Assembly (NCBI GenBank): GCA_964409245.1
Contig: CAYPCQ010000001.1
Span: forward strand, 1-64,000
DNA from: CAIMWS01 sp964409245
GTDB lineage: Bacteria > Verrucomicrobiota > Verrucomicrobiia > Limisphaerales > UBA1319
Length of the DNA stretch: 64,000 bases
Direction: 5' to 3'
Shown here: positions 26,701 to 35,025 of the stretch, one piece after another
How the letters are laid out: each line of letters starts with the position of its first letter
Numbering within the stretch: the stretch's first letter is position 1
Program-made: the position numbers and the translations under genes
Notes under the pieces: model-generated
The model's database searches: none
Told to the model about the DNA's origin: nothing
What the model saw: the letters and a program-made list of their open reading frames with translations, nothing else

Positions 26701-29700
26701 TCGGCGCCGTTGACCACCCCCTCGTGGGTCTGGTCGGTGATATTATAGTTCAGCGCGTAGATCACCTCACCGGCGTTGATGCCCCGGGTGTAGTTCCAGA
26801 AGAGGCGGTTATACACCGGCGGCAGCACCACCCCTGGCTGCAGGAAGTCATCCCGGCCGCGCAGCAAAGCCAGCTCCTCCTCCAGCAGGGTTGCCACCTG
26901 GCCGCGGAAAGCGAACAGGGCGGTGGCCACCGACCCGTAATTATTGTCCTTGGTGCCGGCGCCGATGGTGGGGTTGGCCGCATCGGCCCAGGCTTCATTG
27001 CCGAGCATCATATACAGGTCGTTCAAATAGCCCGAGGCCAGGAGCAGCGCATCGTTGGCCGGGCCGTAGTTGATGCCGGCGTTGATGCTCAGGTTCTTGC
27101 CGCGGTTGAGGACCGTCTCATAAATCTCGATCAGGCCGTAGTTGTTGATGGTGTCGAGGTTCAGGGCGATATCCCCTTCCCAGCGGTGGCCCGCCAGGCT
27201 GATGATGCTGGCGGTGGTATTGGCCTGGTTGTTGAAAAGATCGGTGGTGCGCTGGTTGAACGGATTGATCCCCGCCAGGACCCGCTTGATCCAGCCCTCG
27301 GCCAGCTGCGGAGTGGTCCAGCTGGACCAGTTGGTGTTGCCAGGATGGGCGGCGGGGTTGATGGCGCGGTAGCGCACGACGATGTAATTATCGCTCAAGG
27401 CTTGGATGCCGGATCCGCCCAGGGTGTAGAAATACACCCCCAGGCCGTTGGTCAGCACCGTCCAGGAATCATACGGCGGGACGGGCGGGAATCCGTCCAC
27501 CGGTGGCGCAATGCGCCAGTCGTATTGGTAATCCTGCGCGTCCCCGGCCAAATCGCTGGTGTGCTGGAAGGTGACGAATTCGTTCAAAGGATTGTCCGAG
27601 GGAATGACCTTCACCTGGCCGGAATAGAGGGGTGGCAACACCAAGGCCACGTAAACGGAAACCGGCTCCCCGGGCGGGGTGAAGGCCCGGCCGTTGCCCA
27701 CGATATAGGTGATGTAGCCCGTGCCAGGCCCGGCCGCGCTCAACGCATAGGAATCCACCGCGGTTTCCGAGTCATTCACCGCCACCAGATCGCTCACCCC
27801 GGAGGAAAAAGTCAATTGGGGGTTGGGTATGTATTGCCCGGGAACCGCCGGATTCTCGAAAAAGGTTTCCACTTTCGAGGCCAGCTTATCGACCGCCGCA
27901 TCCCACTTGGATTTATTGGCCGCGTCCGTCTTGGGGCACAGGCCTTTGGCGGCCTGCAGATCCAGGCCGGCCAGGACATTCAACAGCAAGTATTTCTCCC
28001 CCACTGGCTCATCCATGAACTGGCCCTTGAACACCAGGCTGCCGCGCGGCCCGCGGTTCGGATCGACATACAGCCGGCGGGCCAAGTGCGGCGGCAGGGC
28101 GGGGAAATAAAGCCGCCCTTGATAAGAATCGGTGCGCACGCTGGCGGGGACTTTCTCCAAGCCGGCGCCAGCCAGGTCCGAGAGCTTGTCGCGGGTGGGA
28201 TCGAACAGGACCGCGGAGGAGGCTTGCAGGGCCATGCTCCGGGCGATCGACTGCTGGTATATCAACTGGGCGCTGGATTGGCCGCGGACAGCGGCCAGGC
28301 CGCGTTTGGGCAGCGTGAGCGTCTCGCCCGCGAACAAGGTGGGCGCCATGGCGGGCCACACCGGCCGGTACACGATATTCAGGCTTTCGGTGGTTTTGGC
28401 GGCGGGATCACCCAGGTAGGTTCCAGCCGCGTTCTTGGGGCGCAGATAGGGCACAATGGCCCCCAAGGCGGGCGGATTTTTCACACCTGGCCAGGCAAAC
28501 CCATCCCGGTTCTTGTAATAGAACTGCATGGTGAAGCAATTTGTGGGGACCGGCGCCTGGGCCAGCTGCGGCGGGCGGTTGGTGAAGGTCACCATGGCCG
28601 CCGAATATTGATTGGTGCTGGTGATCGCCAGCGGTCCCTGGGTGGCCAGGTTGCCGGAATCGACAATATTCAAGGAGAGGTAATTCGTGGCCAGCGTGTT
28701 GTCGCCCGTGTCCTGGATGATCACGGCCAGGTAATTGGAGCCGGCCACCAGGGGGGTTCCAGAGATGGAAAGGCCCCGGGTATCGTTCTGGAAGCTCAAG
28801 CCCTCCGGCAACGGAGCGGGGCTGTTCATGGTGAGCGAGATCGTGCGGCGCGAAGTGTGCACATAATAGGAAAACGGCTGATTCACCACCGCGACGGCGG
28901 GTGGCAAGAGGCCGAAAGTGTTGTTGGCCGCGTTATAATAGCCCGCCTGCAAGGGCGGCAGGCCGGAGTGCAGCCCGCGGTAAACCCAGAAATTGTTTTT
29001 GCGATCCTGGTAGGTGAACCGTGAATAATTGGAGTAGGCGCCGCTGGCAAAGTTGTTGTCCCAGCCGCCGGGCAGGTCGCCCGAATAAGCACCCGGCTCG
29101 GAATTATAGTTGGTGGCGCCCGCGCCGCTTCCCTCCACGGGGAACTCGATCAAAGGCAGCGGCATGGGGGCTTGCAGCATGATGCCCGCCTCCACGATAT
29201 AATCAAAGAGAATGCCCTCCTCCGGCTTTTCGCGCCGGACCTTGAAGGGAACCATGGCGGGGCGGCCATCGGCCTCCTTGTAATCAATCAGGACAAAAGG
29301 CGCGGAGCTATACTCATTATTGGTGGAGGTCAGGATATTGAGGTCGTCGCGGAGGGCGTAGGCTTGCCCGCCGAGCATGAGCGCGTGCTCCTCGTTGGGA
29401 TTGTAGCCGGGCCGGGCGGGATCGTTTTGGAAGTAAATATTGCCCACCGCCTGCAGGCTTTCCAGGGCGCCGGAGCCAGCATTGGAAGCGAGGATGATCT
29501 CCCTGGGTTTGGCCGGCCATTGGATGGTGTAGCGGCCCATCACCGACGGCCAATAAACCGGCAGGAATCCGAGCGAGCCGTCCGCCTTGCTGATGCGGTG
29601 CCACCAGACCTCCAGCAGGTTTTTGCCCGGGATGGCGTTCACCGGGATGATGGCCCCCTGGTTGGCCTGGTCAAAACCGGCCTCAAACGGATTGACGTAG

Positions 29701-31604
29701 GCCCCGGGATTGAAGGCGGTCCCGTTGGTTTGGAGAATATATCCCGCCCAATAATCGCCCCCGTTCCAAGCCTCATCCACCGGCGGCAAAACACGGTCGC
29801 CGACATTGACGGCCTGGGTCACCAACCGCGGGGAACTGGTAACGATCCCGGTGAAATCCAGCGTGAGGTTACCCGGTTTCCAGGCGGACAGGTTGGTGGC
29901 CACCGACCCGGCCAGCACGGAGTTGTTGCGGATGCCGCTATCCAGCCAGGAGAAGACGCGCTCAAAGGCGACCTGGTCGCCCGAAGTGTAACGGATCAGG
30001 GCGCGATGGGCGGGCCAGGCGGGCGCCAGGAAGCTGTAGTAGGCGAAAGAATGGGTCAGCTTGCCGCGGGTCTGATCGAGCGGATCCTGGTATTGGATGT
30101 AAGGCGCGTTCTGGGTGGGCAGCGGGACGGCGGTTTGCTGGGCCTCCGCTTCCGTGGCCACCAGCGGGCGCAAATAATGGCTGTATCTGGCGGGGTTGGA
30201 CGGCCAGACCTGCTGGTAGCGCATGAAGAGCAGCGGCCAGCGCAAGCCGGCCACCCCCTCCTGCAGCCAAAACGCCTGGAAGTCATTCGGATTGGAGGTC
30301 TCGCGGGCGGCATAGAGCGTCAGCCGCCCGTTGCCGGCGTTGCGCTGCTCGTAATAAAAGGATAGCCCCGAAAGCTGCAGGATGGGGGACGGGTAGAGCG
30401 CGGAATCATCGCGCCCATCCTGGTAGGCGGTGACCTTTTCACCCAATTCGATGGTGGCGTCGGTGGGCGTGGCTTGTTTGAAGACATCCACGATTTCAAA
30501 GCCCAGGAAGCGGCGCGTGACGCCGTCCGGATTCAGCTCGCCCAGCAGTTCCACGAAGGCACGCCCCTCGACATTATAAGCGAGGATTTGATTGGCGGTG
30601 GAATCAAACCACAGGGTGCGGGTCTCCTCCAGCCGGTTGGTATCCACCATCGGCACCTGGCCGGGTTCCGTGTATTCCCGGGCGGTGCGCCTGGGGAAAT
30701 TGCTGTTATAAGCGACGTTCACCGTGCTCACGCGGGCTTGGGGAACATCCACCGCCTTGCCCAAATGCCGGAAGGCGCCTTCCGTCCAGAATATTTTCTG
30801 GGGTGGCTTGACGGGGCTGCCCGAAACCAGGTAATGGGCGGTGTAAAGGCGGTACCACACCCCCGATTCATAAGAGTAATCGCCGGGGTTCGTGTTGTAG
30901 TCGGCCGGCTGGGTCAGCAGCGGGGAGGCTTTCTTCCAGGTGACGTCCACGCGGCCGGCCTGGTTGGCGAACACGGCGCGGGCATTGGGGCTCCAATAAT
31001 AAGGGGCATTGGTGTGGCCATTGGCGGTGAACGGCTCGGGCAGCCAGTAAGCCTCCGGAACGGTATTCGTCAGGGAGAGGCCGTTTTCAGCGGTGGCAGG
31101 CATCGGGATCACGGAGCCGAACAGATAAGAGATTTGCTGGCCGAAATAGGACGCCCCCACCTGGGCGGAACGCAGCACCACCACCACGTTTTGGTTCGAT
31201 TTGCCGCGCGGCCAATCCAGATACTCCGCGTTGGCGGCGAACGAGAGGCTGGCGCTCAACTTTTGCGCCCCCTGCACCGGCACCGCGCCAAACGAAAGGA
31301 AGCTTTTGAACTGGTTGGTGGTGGGCGGGGCAGTGGTCAGGCCGCTGGCAATCTGCTGGGCCAGCGTGGGCGCCCGGCCATCGGAGCCGGCGGGGTTGTT
31401 GGAAAGGGAAGACAGCGGCACCCCGGAATAGGACCCCCAATTGATGCCCAGCTTGAAATCGCGGTTGACCAACTGCCCGGTCTGCCGGATTTCCAAGGGA
31501 GGCGTCTGGGCCAGCGCGGGGCGCCCAAAGCCCAGGCAACCAAATCCCACCGCAACCACCTTCGCCACGCCCAACCATCGGCTGTGGAGTGTTAAGATAC
31601 GCAT
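23736..31604 (-). CDS. Giant exported protein (2622 residues) with Tc-toxin-A-like C-terminal layout
   Basis: A signal peptide (cleavage near ALA-Q, residue 32) precedes a long beta-rich region. An Ig-like putative domain with PLPEGLSFQNDTRGLSISGTP-type sequence (only LPEGLSF and SGTP are diagnostic) lies near 905-1000. From about 1470 long helices dominate, with coiled-coil character at about 1870-1915, 2035-2090 and 2150-2280. The last 300 residues are again beta-rich and end KLYFVTYSYSGN, with no PEP-CTERM or LPXTG anchor. The segment LFDLSAQYAFLAAQAFDYE (about 2255) followed by a beta-rich end resembles, from memory, the end of Tc-toxin A subunits. No TcB/TcC genes are present. It is fourth in the exported operon. 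Function unknown. Confidence 0.8.
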   Translation of the reverse strand: MRILTLHSRWLGVAKVVAVGFGCLGFGRPALAQTPPLEIRQTGQLVNRDFKLGINWGSYSGVPLSSLSNNPAGSDGRAPTLAQQIASGLTTAPPTTNQFKSFLSFGAVPVQGAQKLSASLSFAANAEYLDWPRGKSNQNVVVVLRSAQVGASYFGQQISYLFGSVIPMPATAENGLSLTNTVPEAYWLPEPFTANGHTNAPYYWSPNARAVFANQAGRVDVTWKKASPLLTQPADYNTNPGDYSYESGVWYRLYTAHYLVSGSPVKPPQKIFWTEGAFRHLGKAVDVPQARVSTVNVAYNSNFPRRTAREYTEPGQVPMVDTNRLEETRTLWFDSTANQILAYNVEGRAFVELLGELNPDGVTRRFLGFEIVDVFKQATPTDATIELGEKVTAYQDGRDDSALYPSPILQLSGLSFYYEQRNAGNGRLTLYAARETSNPNDFQAFWLQEGVAGLRWPLLFMRYQQVWPSNPARYSHYLRPLVATEAEAQQTAVPLPTQNAPYIQYQDPLDQTRGKLTHSFAYYSFLAPAWPAHRALIRYTSGDQVAFERVFSWLDSGIRNNSVLAGSVATNLSAWKPGNLTLDFTGIVTSSPRLVTQAVNVGDRVLPPVDEAWNGGDYWAGYILQTNGTAFNPGAYVNPFEAGFDQANQGAIIPVNAIPGKNLLEVWWHRISKADGSLGFLPVYWPSVMGRYTIQWPAKPREIILASNAGSGALESLQAVGNIYFQNDPARPGYNPNEEHALMLGGQAYALRDDLNILTSTNNEYSSAPFVLIDYKEADGRPAMVPFKVRREKPEEGILFDYIVEAGIMLQAPMPLPLIEFPVEGSGAGATNYNSEPGAYSGDLPGGWDNNFASGAYSNYSRFTYQDRKNNFWVYRGLHSGLPPLQAGYYNAANNTFGLLPPAVAVVNQPFSYYVHTSRRTISLTMNSPAPLPEGLSFQNDTRGLSISGTPLVAGSNYLAVIIQDTGDNTLATNYLSLNIVDSGNLATQGPLAITSTNQYSAAMVTFTNRPPQLAQAPVPTNCFTMQFYYKNRDGFAWPGVKNPPALGAIVPYLRPKNAAGTYLGDPAAKTTESLNIVYRPVWPAMAPTLFAGETLTLPKRGLAAVRGQSSAQLIYQQSIARSMALQASSAVLFDPTRDKLSDLAGAGLEKVPASVRTDSYQGRLYFPALPPHLARRLYVDPNRGPRGSLVFKGQFMDEPVGEKYLLLNVLAGLDLQAAKGLCPKTDAANKSKWDAAVDKLASKVETFFENPAVPGQYIPNPQLTFSSGVSDLVAVNDSETAVDSYALSAAGPGTGYITYIVGNGRAFTPPGEPVSVYVALVLPPLYSGQVKVIPSDNPLNEFVTFQHTSDLAGDAQDYQYDWRIAPPVDGFPPVPPYDSWTVLTNGLGVYFYTLGGSGIQALSDNYIVVRYRAINPAAHPGNTNWSSWTTPQLAEGWIKRVLAGINPFNQRTTDLFNNQANTTASIISLAGHRWEGDIALNLDTINNYGLIEIYETVLNRGKNLSINAGINYGPANDALLLASGYLNDLYMMLGNEAWADAANPTIGAGTKDNNYGSVATALFAFRGQVATLLEEELALLRGRDDFLQPGVVLPPVYNRLFWNYTRGINAGEVIYALNYNITDQTHEGVVNGADAAAMYPQGHGDAYGHFLSAIKNYYSLLMNPKFDWVPRIEAVTVLGAVVSVDYLDERKFAAAAGALARTGRQILDLAWRQAYQPAGHGWSSLADERQNPLRLYSGSGVTNKVTRYWGVDHWASRVGQGSYVNWVVGNAILPADDVNPAHEGIQKVDRTTVPELKELTALGTQLQTDMDNAEGGLTPLGLPLDSIPFDINPYQVTGPNPTTHFEQVYQRAVAALNNAVVTFDDAKNVTQVLRSTQDSVSDFQSAVDKQEQAYNDSLIDLYGTPYPDDTGPGKTYVTDYSGPDLIHYMYVETPEQTFGGALPDPKATQTFKIDVTKFPADWQKVLYTSLGFVTNADSSQYTNYVQYHLGPHGFLDKPADWASSRRSPGSLQQAISGYVRAHDSLSATLQDAVNAKRAFDKSLQVFQAQVQTHQAERGVKLDLFAAAKALNSAQFASDIADRTLANEKAKEQDSGSFLADEIPKSLIFGMSTGGDQLSAARGAIEKATVGNTSDYDAKALAQLFSMRALEFSTQTAALDQDFNTLQPLAWIQQLKQSVADLGGQMLAVQNHLNTINQRARDLDDARRRYQQLVAQGDRIQSERETFRQKSAAVIQGYRVRDTAFRIFRDEKLERYKTLFDLSAQYAFLAAQAFDYETGLLNTAAGKAFLNRIVGARALGVIINGQPQYAGSDTGDPGLSSTLAEMKADWDVLKNRLGFNNADGYSTTVSLRTENFRILRGAEGDNNWKDVLQQNRVADLLSDPDVLRYCLQIDDGSGLPVPGIILSFSTTIADGRNLFGQFLAPGDHSFSAASFATKIFSAGVDLDGYVGMDNPAGIPSPGDPTLDPNALAATPYVYLIPVGVDSMRSPPLGDNSAIRTWSVDDVIIPLPFNIGASDYSGGSSWQASDSLSEPLFAVRKHQAFRPVSTTAAFTSSIYGGNSLARIQYTNCRLIGRSIWNSKWKLVIPGKTLLQDPNQGLDRFLATVKDVKLYFVTYSYSGN

Positions 31605-31671
31605 ACAAAATCAGGCCGTAATAAAGCTTCGTGGAGGTTTGCCCAGGCAGCGCCTGGCCGGAAAGCGGCGG

Positions 31672-33177
31672 TTAACGGCCACCAGCCGGAGCCAGCCGGT
31701 CCAACGCCTGTTTGAGTTCCGCCACGGTCCGTTTCAAATCCTGGAGTTCGGCCGCCCGGGCCTTGAGCTCGGCCGCCTGCTCCTCAGTCCGGTGCTTGAG
31801 TCCTTGAATGGCGGCCAGCGCCACGCCATCGGCGTCCACCGTGGCGATGGCGGTGGGGATCTCGCCCAGGCCGAAGGCCGACTGAAAATCCTGGGCCATG
31901 GGCCCCATGTGCTTCACCGTCTCCTTTTCATTCTTGAACCGCCACTGCTGGATCGGCATTTTGCCCACGGCCTCCAAAACCGCTTCGGAGTCCACCCCGG
32001 CAAAGTCCGTTTTCAGGTTGCGGTCCGAATTGGGGGTGATGGTGCCTGTGGCGTTAATATTGCCCACCACACCCATACTACCCCAAAAAGAGGATGTTCC
32101 GATCACTACTAATTTGTAGCCGGCAGGGGGAGTCGTAGTGCCAATGCCGACATTGCCGTCAGAAGTGACTGACAGGACCGAAGGGGCGCCAGCCGCGGAA
32201 AAACTCAAGCGTCCCGAGCCATCGTAATTATCCACATAAAAAATCTGGCCGCGGTAGGAGATGTCCGAAGCGTTGTTGCCCGTCGTGAAGTTGATGGCCC
32301 CCAGGTTATGGGATTGACCGGCCTGAACCAGGCGGGTGTTCTTGAGTTCAATGACCGATCCGGAACTGTTCCTCGTGCTGGAAAAGCGGCCGACCGCCTG
32401 GTTGGCAACCACATCCAGCGGCCAGGAGGCCTGCATCCCGACCCCCAGCGAGAGGAAGTTATTATTCGCATCCAGCAGCGGCACGTTGCTGGAAAGCTGG
32501 CTGTCGGCGATTTTGCCGGAAAGGTTGGCGGGATTGAGGCCGGTGAGGCTGGCGCCGTTGCCCGAGAAGGCAGGGGCAATGATGGGATTGGAAAGGGTGA
32601 TGTTGCCGCCGGCGATTTTCACCACCTGCTTGCCCGCGCCATCCACCATGGCGCTGGCGTTGGCCGCCAGGAAGCTGTAGGGGGAAGACAGCAAGCGCAA
32701 GCGGGGCTGGATCTCCACATCCCCGCCGCCAATCAAACCGCGGACGGTGGTGCCGATATAGCGGTCCGAAGCATTCGCGGCGGCGAAGAACCCGGTCAGG
32801 TTATTGGTGAAAAGATTGGCCGCCACCGAACTCCCCTGGCCCAGCATCACGCTGAAATAGCCGCGGTCCACGGTGACTGTCTGCAGTTCTTTCCAGAGCA
32901 GGTTGCCAGCCACCGGGGCATCGTAGAGGCTGAAGATCACATCATAATTGCGTGGGGCGTTGGTGGCCAGGGCGCCGCCGTTGGCATCCACCAGGAACCC
33001 CTGGTAGCTCAGCTGGCCGGGCGGATAAGCGGTGGTCTGGGCGGGCGTGGATCCGGGCGCCAGTGCCAGCGCGAGCAGGAGCATGGAAAAAATCCGCCGC
33101 GCGGCGGCCGGGCGTGATGGGGTATTCATAGTCACTGATTGGTTTGGGGATTTGAGCTGGTTTAAAATGGGGTTCAT
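31672..33177 (-). CDS. Exported fibre-like protein with C-terminal peptidase S74 chaperone domain
   Basis: At 501 residues, the protein has a signal peptide (RRIFSMLLLALALAPGSTPA), an N-terminal beta domain starting LSYQGFLVDANGG, a repetitive fibre-like middle, and a C-terminal S74 domain (about 385-470) with SDRNLKTDF, whose Ser and Lys form the self-cleavage dyad in this family. A closing coiled coil (AAELKARAAELQDLKRTVAE) follows. S74 domains trimerise fibres and then cut themselves off. The ATG at 33177 directly follows the stop of the upstream gene (TAAATG), favouring coupling; an internal start at 33129 would place the signal peptide closer to the end. It is the third gene of the exported operon. 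No phage genes are nearby. Confidence 0.88.
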   Translation of the reverse strand: MNPILNQLKSPNQSVTMNTPSRPAAARRIFSMLLLALALAPGSTPAQTTAYPPGQLSYQGFLVDANGGALATNAPRNYDVIFSLYDAPVAGNLLWKELQTVTVDRGYFSVMLGQGSSVAANLFTNNLTGFFAAANASDRYIGTTVRGLIGGGDVEIQPRLRLLSSPYSFLAANASAMVDGAGKQVVKIAGGNITLSNPIIAPAFSGNGASLTGLNPANLSGKIADSQLSSNVPLLDANNNFLSLGVGMQASWPLDVVANQAVGRFSSTRNSSGSVIELKNTRLVQAGQSHNLGAINFTTGNNASDISYRGQIFYVDNYDGSGRLSFSAAGAPSVLSVTSDGNVGIGTTTPPAGYKLVVIGTSSFWGSMGVVGNINATGTITPNSDRNLKTDFAGVDSEAVLEAVGKMPIQQWRFKNEKETVKHMGPMAQDFQSAFGLGEIPTAIATVDADGVALAAIQGLKHRTEEQAAELKARAAELQDLKRTVAELKQALDRLAPAGGR

Positions 33178-35025
33178 TTACTTGGAGGTCAAGGTTGGGA
33201 TGGTGCTGAGGCGCTTCAGGGAAAAGAGGCCGTTGACGGTAAAATTGCGGGGCGCCCCCGCCAGGCCGGACAAAGTGATGATTTCCTCATAGACCCCGGA
33301 AAGCGATTGGCCGGCGCCGGTCAGCGCGGCAAAATCACTGCCGGGAGGATTGATGGAAAGCTTGATTTTACGGCTCAACCCGTAGGATTCGTAGCCTGGG
33401 GCCAGCTGGGTGGAAAAGGTGGGATTCAGGTTATCGTGATCCGGATGGTAGGTATGCAGGAACGGATTGGAAACCTGGTCGTCATAGGGAAGTTCAGCAG
33501 TGGCGGTGAGGATGCCGCCCTGGGCCAGCTTGCCCGAGAGGGCATAGGCCTGGTTGGCTTTGGTCCACGGCAGGTGGGTGGCGCTGAGGCGCCGCGCCGA
33601 ATCCAGGTGCGCCGGATCCAGCAACGATTCCTGGGTGGCCAGAACGTAATTGGAATACCGGCCCAGCCCATAGTAAACGCGCTGCAAAAGCACCGCGTTG
33701 GCGCCATCGTTATGGACGATAAGCCGCAGCGGATAGGGAGCCGAAACCGAGCCAAGGTTGGTGTTCAAGCTGGTGACGATATAAGCGCCATTTTGGTCAA
33801 CCACCGGAACTTGGTTCCCATCCAGCTGGTAAGTTTTCAAGTAATTGCCTACCTGCGTCACGCTGGCCTGGCCCACCCACAAGCCGGCCGTGGAGGCCGT
33901 GCGCCCGGAAACCGGGACATCGATCTCGGAAAAACCAAAGCCGTCGCTGAAGCGCAGGATGCCCGCGTAAAGCGAGCCGGGGGCCCCCGCCATCTGGTAA
34001 CGGTTCAGGCCGATGACCACCGTGAGATCAGAGCCAGGCTGCCCCTGCGGAGCCAGCTTCCAGGTTTGAACCCCGCCGGGAATGAGGTTGGAATAACCAT
34101 AGGTCAAGTTGGTTGAATTCAAGTTGCCCCGCACCAGGAGCGGAGGGTAGCCCAGGATCGGGGTTTGGGCGGCGGGCGGCGCCTCCGACGGCAAAAGGCG
34201 CACCGAAACTGTCACATTGGAGGCCGTGGTATTGCGCAAATAGATGGCATACTGGCTCAAGCCATCCCCGAAATCGGCGCCCCGCGTGGCTTGCATGACG
34301 AGGGCGAAGGGGCCGTAATAATCGTTGTGCTGGGGGCCGCGGATCCAGCAGGCCTGCCCGCGGACGGCCGCTGTGGTATGGAAAGTGAACATCTGGCTCG
34401 GGTTGGCGGGGCCCAGGTCGCCGCCCTGGTATTGGTAAATTTCCACCGAACTCTGGAGTCCGGGGGCCAGCGACAGGAAAGCGTCGAATTTGGGCGGATT
34501 GGCCGCGGGCGTTGGAAAACCGATGAAATTCAACCCCGCGCTGGCCCAGCTATAATTGGGCGGCACCGGCCTGCCCTGCACCCGCCAAGTGTAATTAGTG
34601 GGGGCGGTGGAATGAATGAGGTAAGCGGCATTGGGCGCCAGCGCCGCCAGCGAATTATCCCCTCCCCCCAAGCCCAGCCGCTTCCAAGTGGCCCATTGGC
34701 TGCTCGGCGCCACCGGGTTCTGGGGGCTGGTCACAAATTGCATGGTCGCCGGTGCCGGCATCCACAGCCAGACTTCGGAAATGGGGTTATTCGGATCGGC
34801 CCCGACCAGGGAGTCCAGATCGGTATGCGAGGCGTCCACGTGCAAGTAAATGGCGGACCAGCCGGGCTTGACCACATTGGTTTGGGTGAGCCACTGGGCT
34901 TGGGCCGCCCCCCCGCCCAGGGCCAGCAGGGCACCCACGAGTAAACGGCCCCCAACCCGCGCCCGGCGCAGGGCAGGGAACACACCGCGGATGGCCGCGG
35001 CCGGCTTCAAATCATTCGGTTTCAT
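33178..35025 (-). CDS. Exported beta-rich protein of unknown function (615 residues)
   Basis: The start at 35025 (MKPNDLK) overlaps the stop of the upstream Kelch gene as ATGA, so translation is coupled. A signal sequence (GGRLLVGALLALGGGAAQAQ) follows. The mature protein is beta-rich, with many Tyr, Trp, Asn and Pro and few Cys. It includes a stretch of VKPGWSAIYLHVDASHTDL near the N-terminus (verrucomicrobial exported proteins often open this way), SGLSQYAIYLRN-like and FGFSEIDVPVSGR motifs, and a LHTYHPDHDNLNP segment near the end. I recognise no enzyme family. It is likely a structural or binding partner of the neighbouring fibre-like and giant proteins, inferred from tight coupling on both sides. 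Confidence 0.78.
   Translation of the reverse strand: MKPNDLKPAAAIRGVFPALRRARVGGRLLVGALLALGGGAAQAQWLTQTNVVKPGWSAIYLHVDASHTDLDSLVGADPNNPISEVWLWMPAPATMQFVTSPQNPVAPSSQWATWKRLGLGGGDNSLAALAPNAAYLIHSTAPTNYTWRVQGRPVPPNYSWASAGLNFIGFPTPAANPPKFDAFLSLAPGLQSSVEIYQYQGGDLGPANPSQMFTFHTTAAVRGQACWIRGPQHNDYYGPFALVMQATRGADFGDGLSQYAIYLRNTTASNVTVSVRLLPSEAPPAAQTPILGYPPLLVRGNLNSTNLTYGYSNLIPGGVQTWKLAPQGQPGSDLTVVIGLNRYQMAGAPGSLYAGILRFSDGFGFSEIDVPVSGRTASTAGLWVGQASVTQVGNYLKTYQLDGNQVPVVDQNGAYIVTSLNTNLGSVSAPYPLRLIVHNDGANAVLLQRVYYGLGRYSNYVLATQESLLDPAHLDSARRLSATHLPWTKANQAYALSGKLAQGGILTATAELPYDDQVSNPFLHTYHPDHDNLNPTFSTQLAPGYESYGLSRKIKLSINPPGSDFAALTGAGQSLSGVYEEIITLSGLAGAPRNFTVNGLFSLKRLSTIPTLTSK

Noticed and set aside
25176..29024. 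Very long plus-strand open frame (about 1280 codons) opposite the giant gene, and similar ones opposite nuoL, the S41 protease and the PSD1 gene
   Set aside because: They are antisense shadows of GC-rich genes: their translations are low-complexity in His, Gly, Gln and Arg, they have no recognisable domains, and the minus-strand frames carry signal peptides and motifs.
31672..33177. Possible prophage suggested by the tail-fibre S74 domain
   Set aside because: No capsid, terminase, portal, integrase or lysis gene is present, and the protein has a signal peptide and exported neighbours in one operon.
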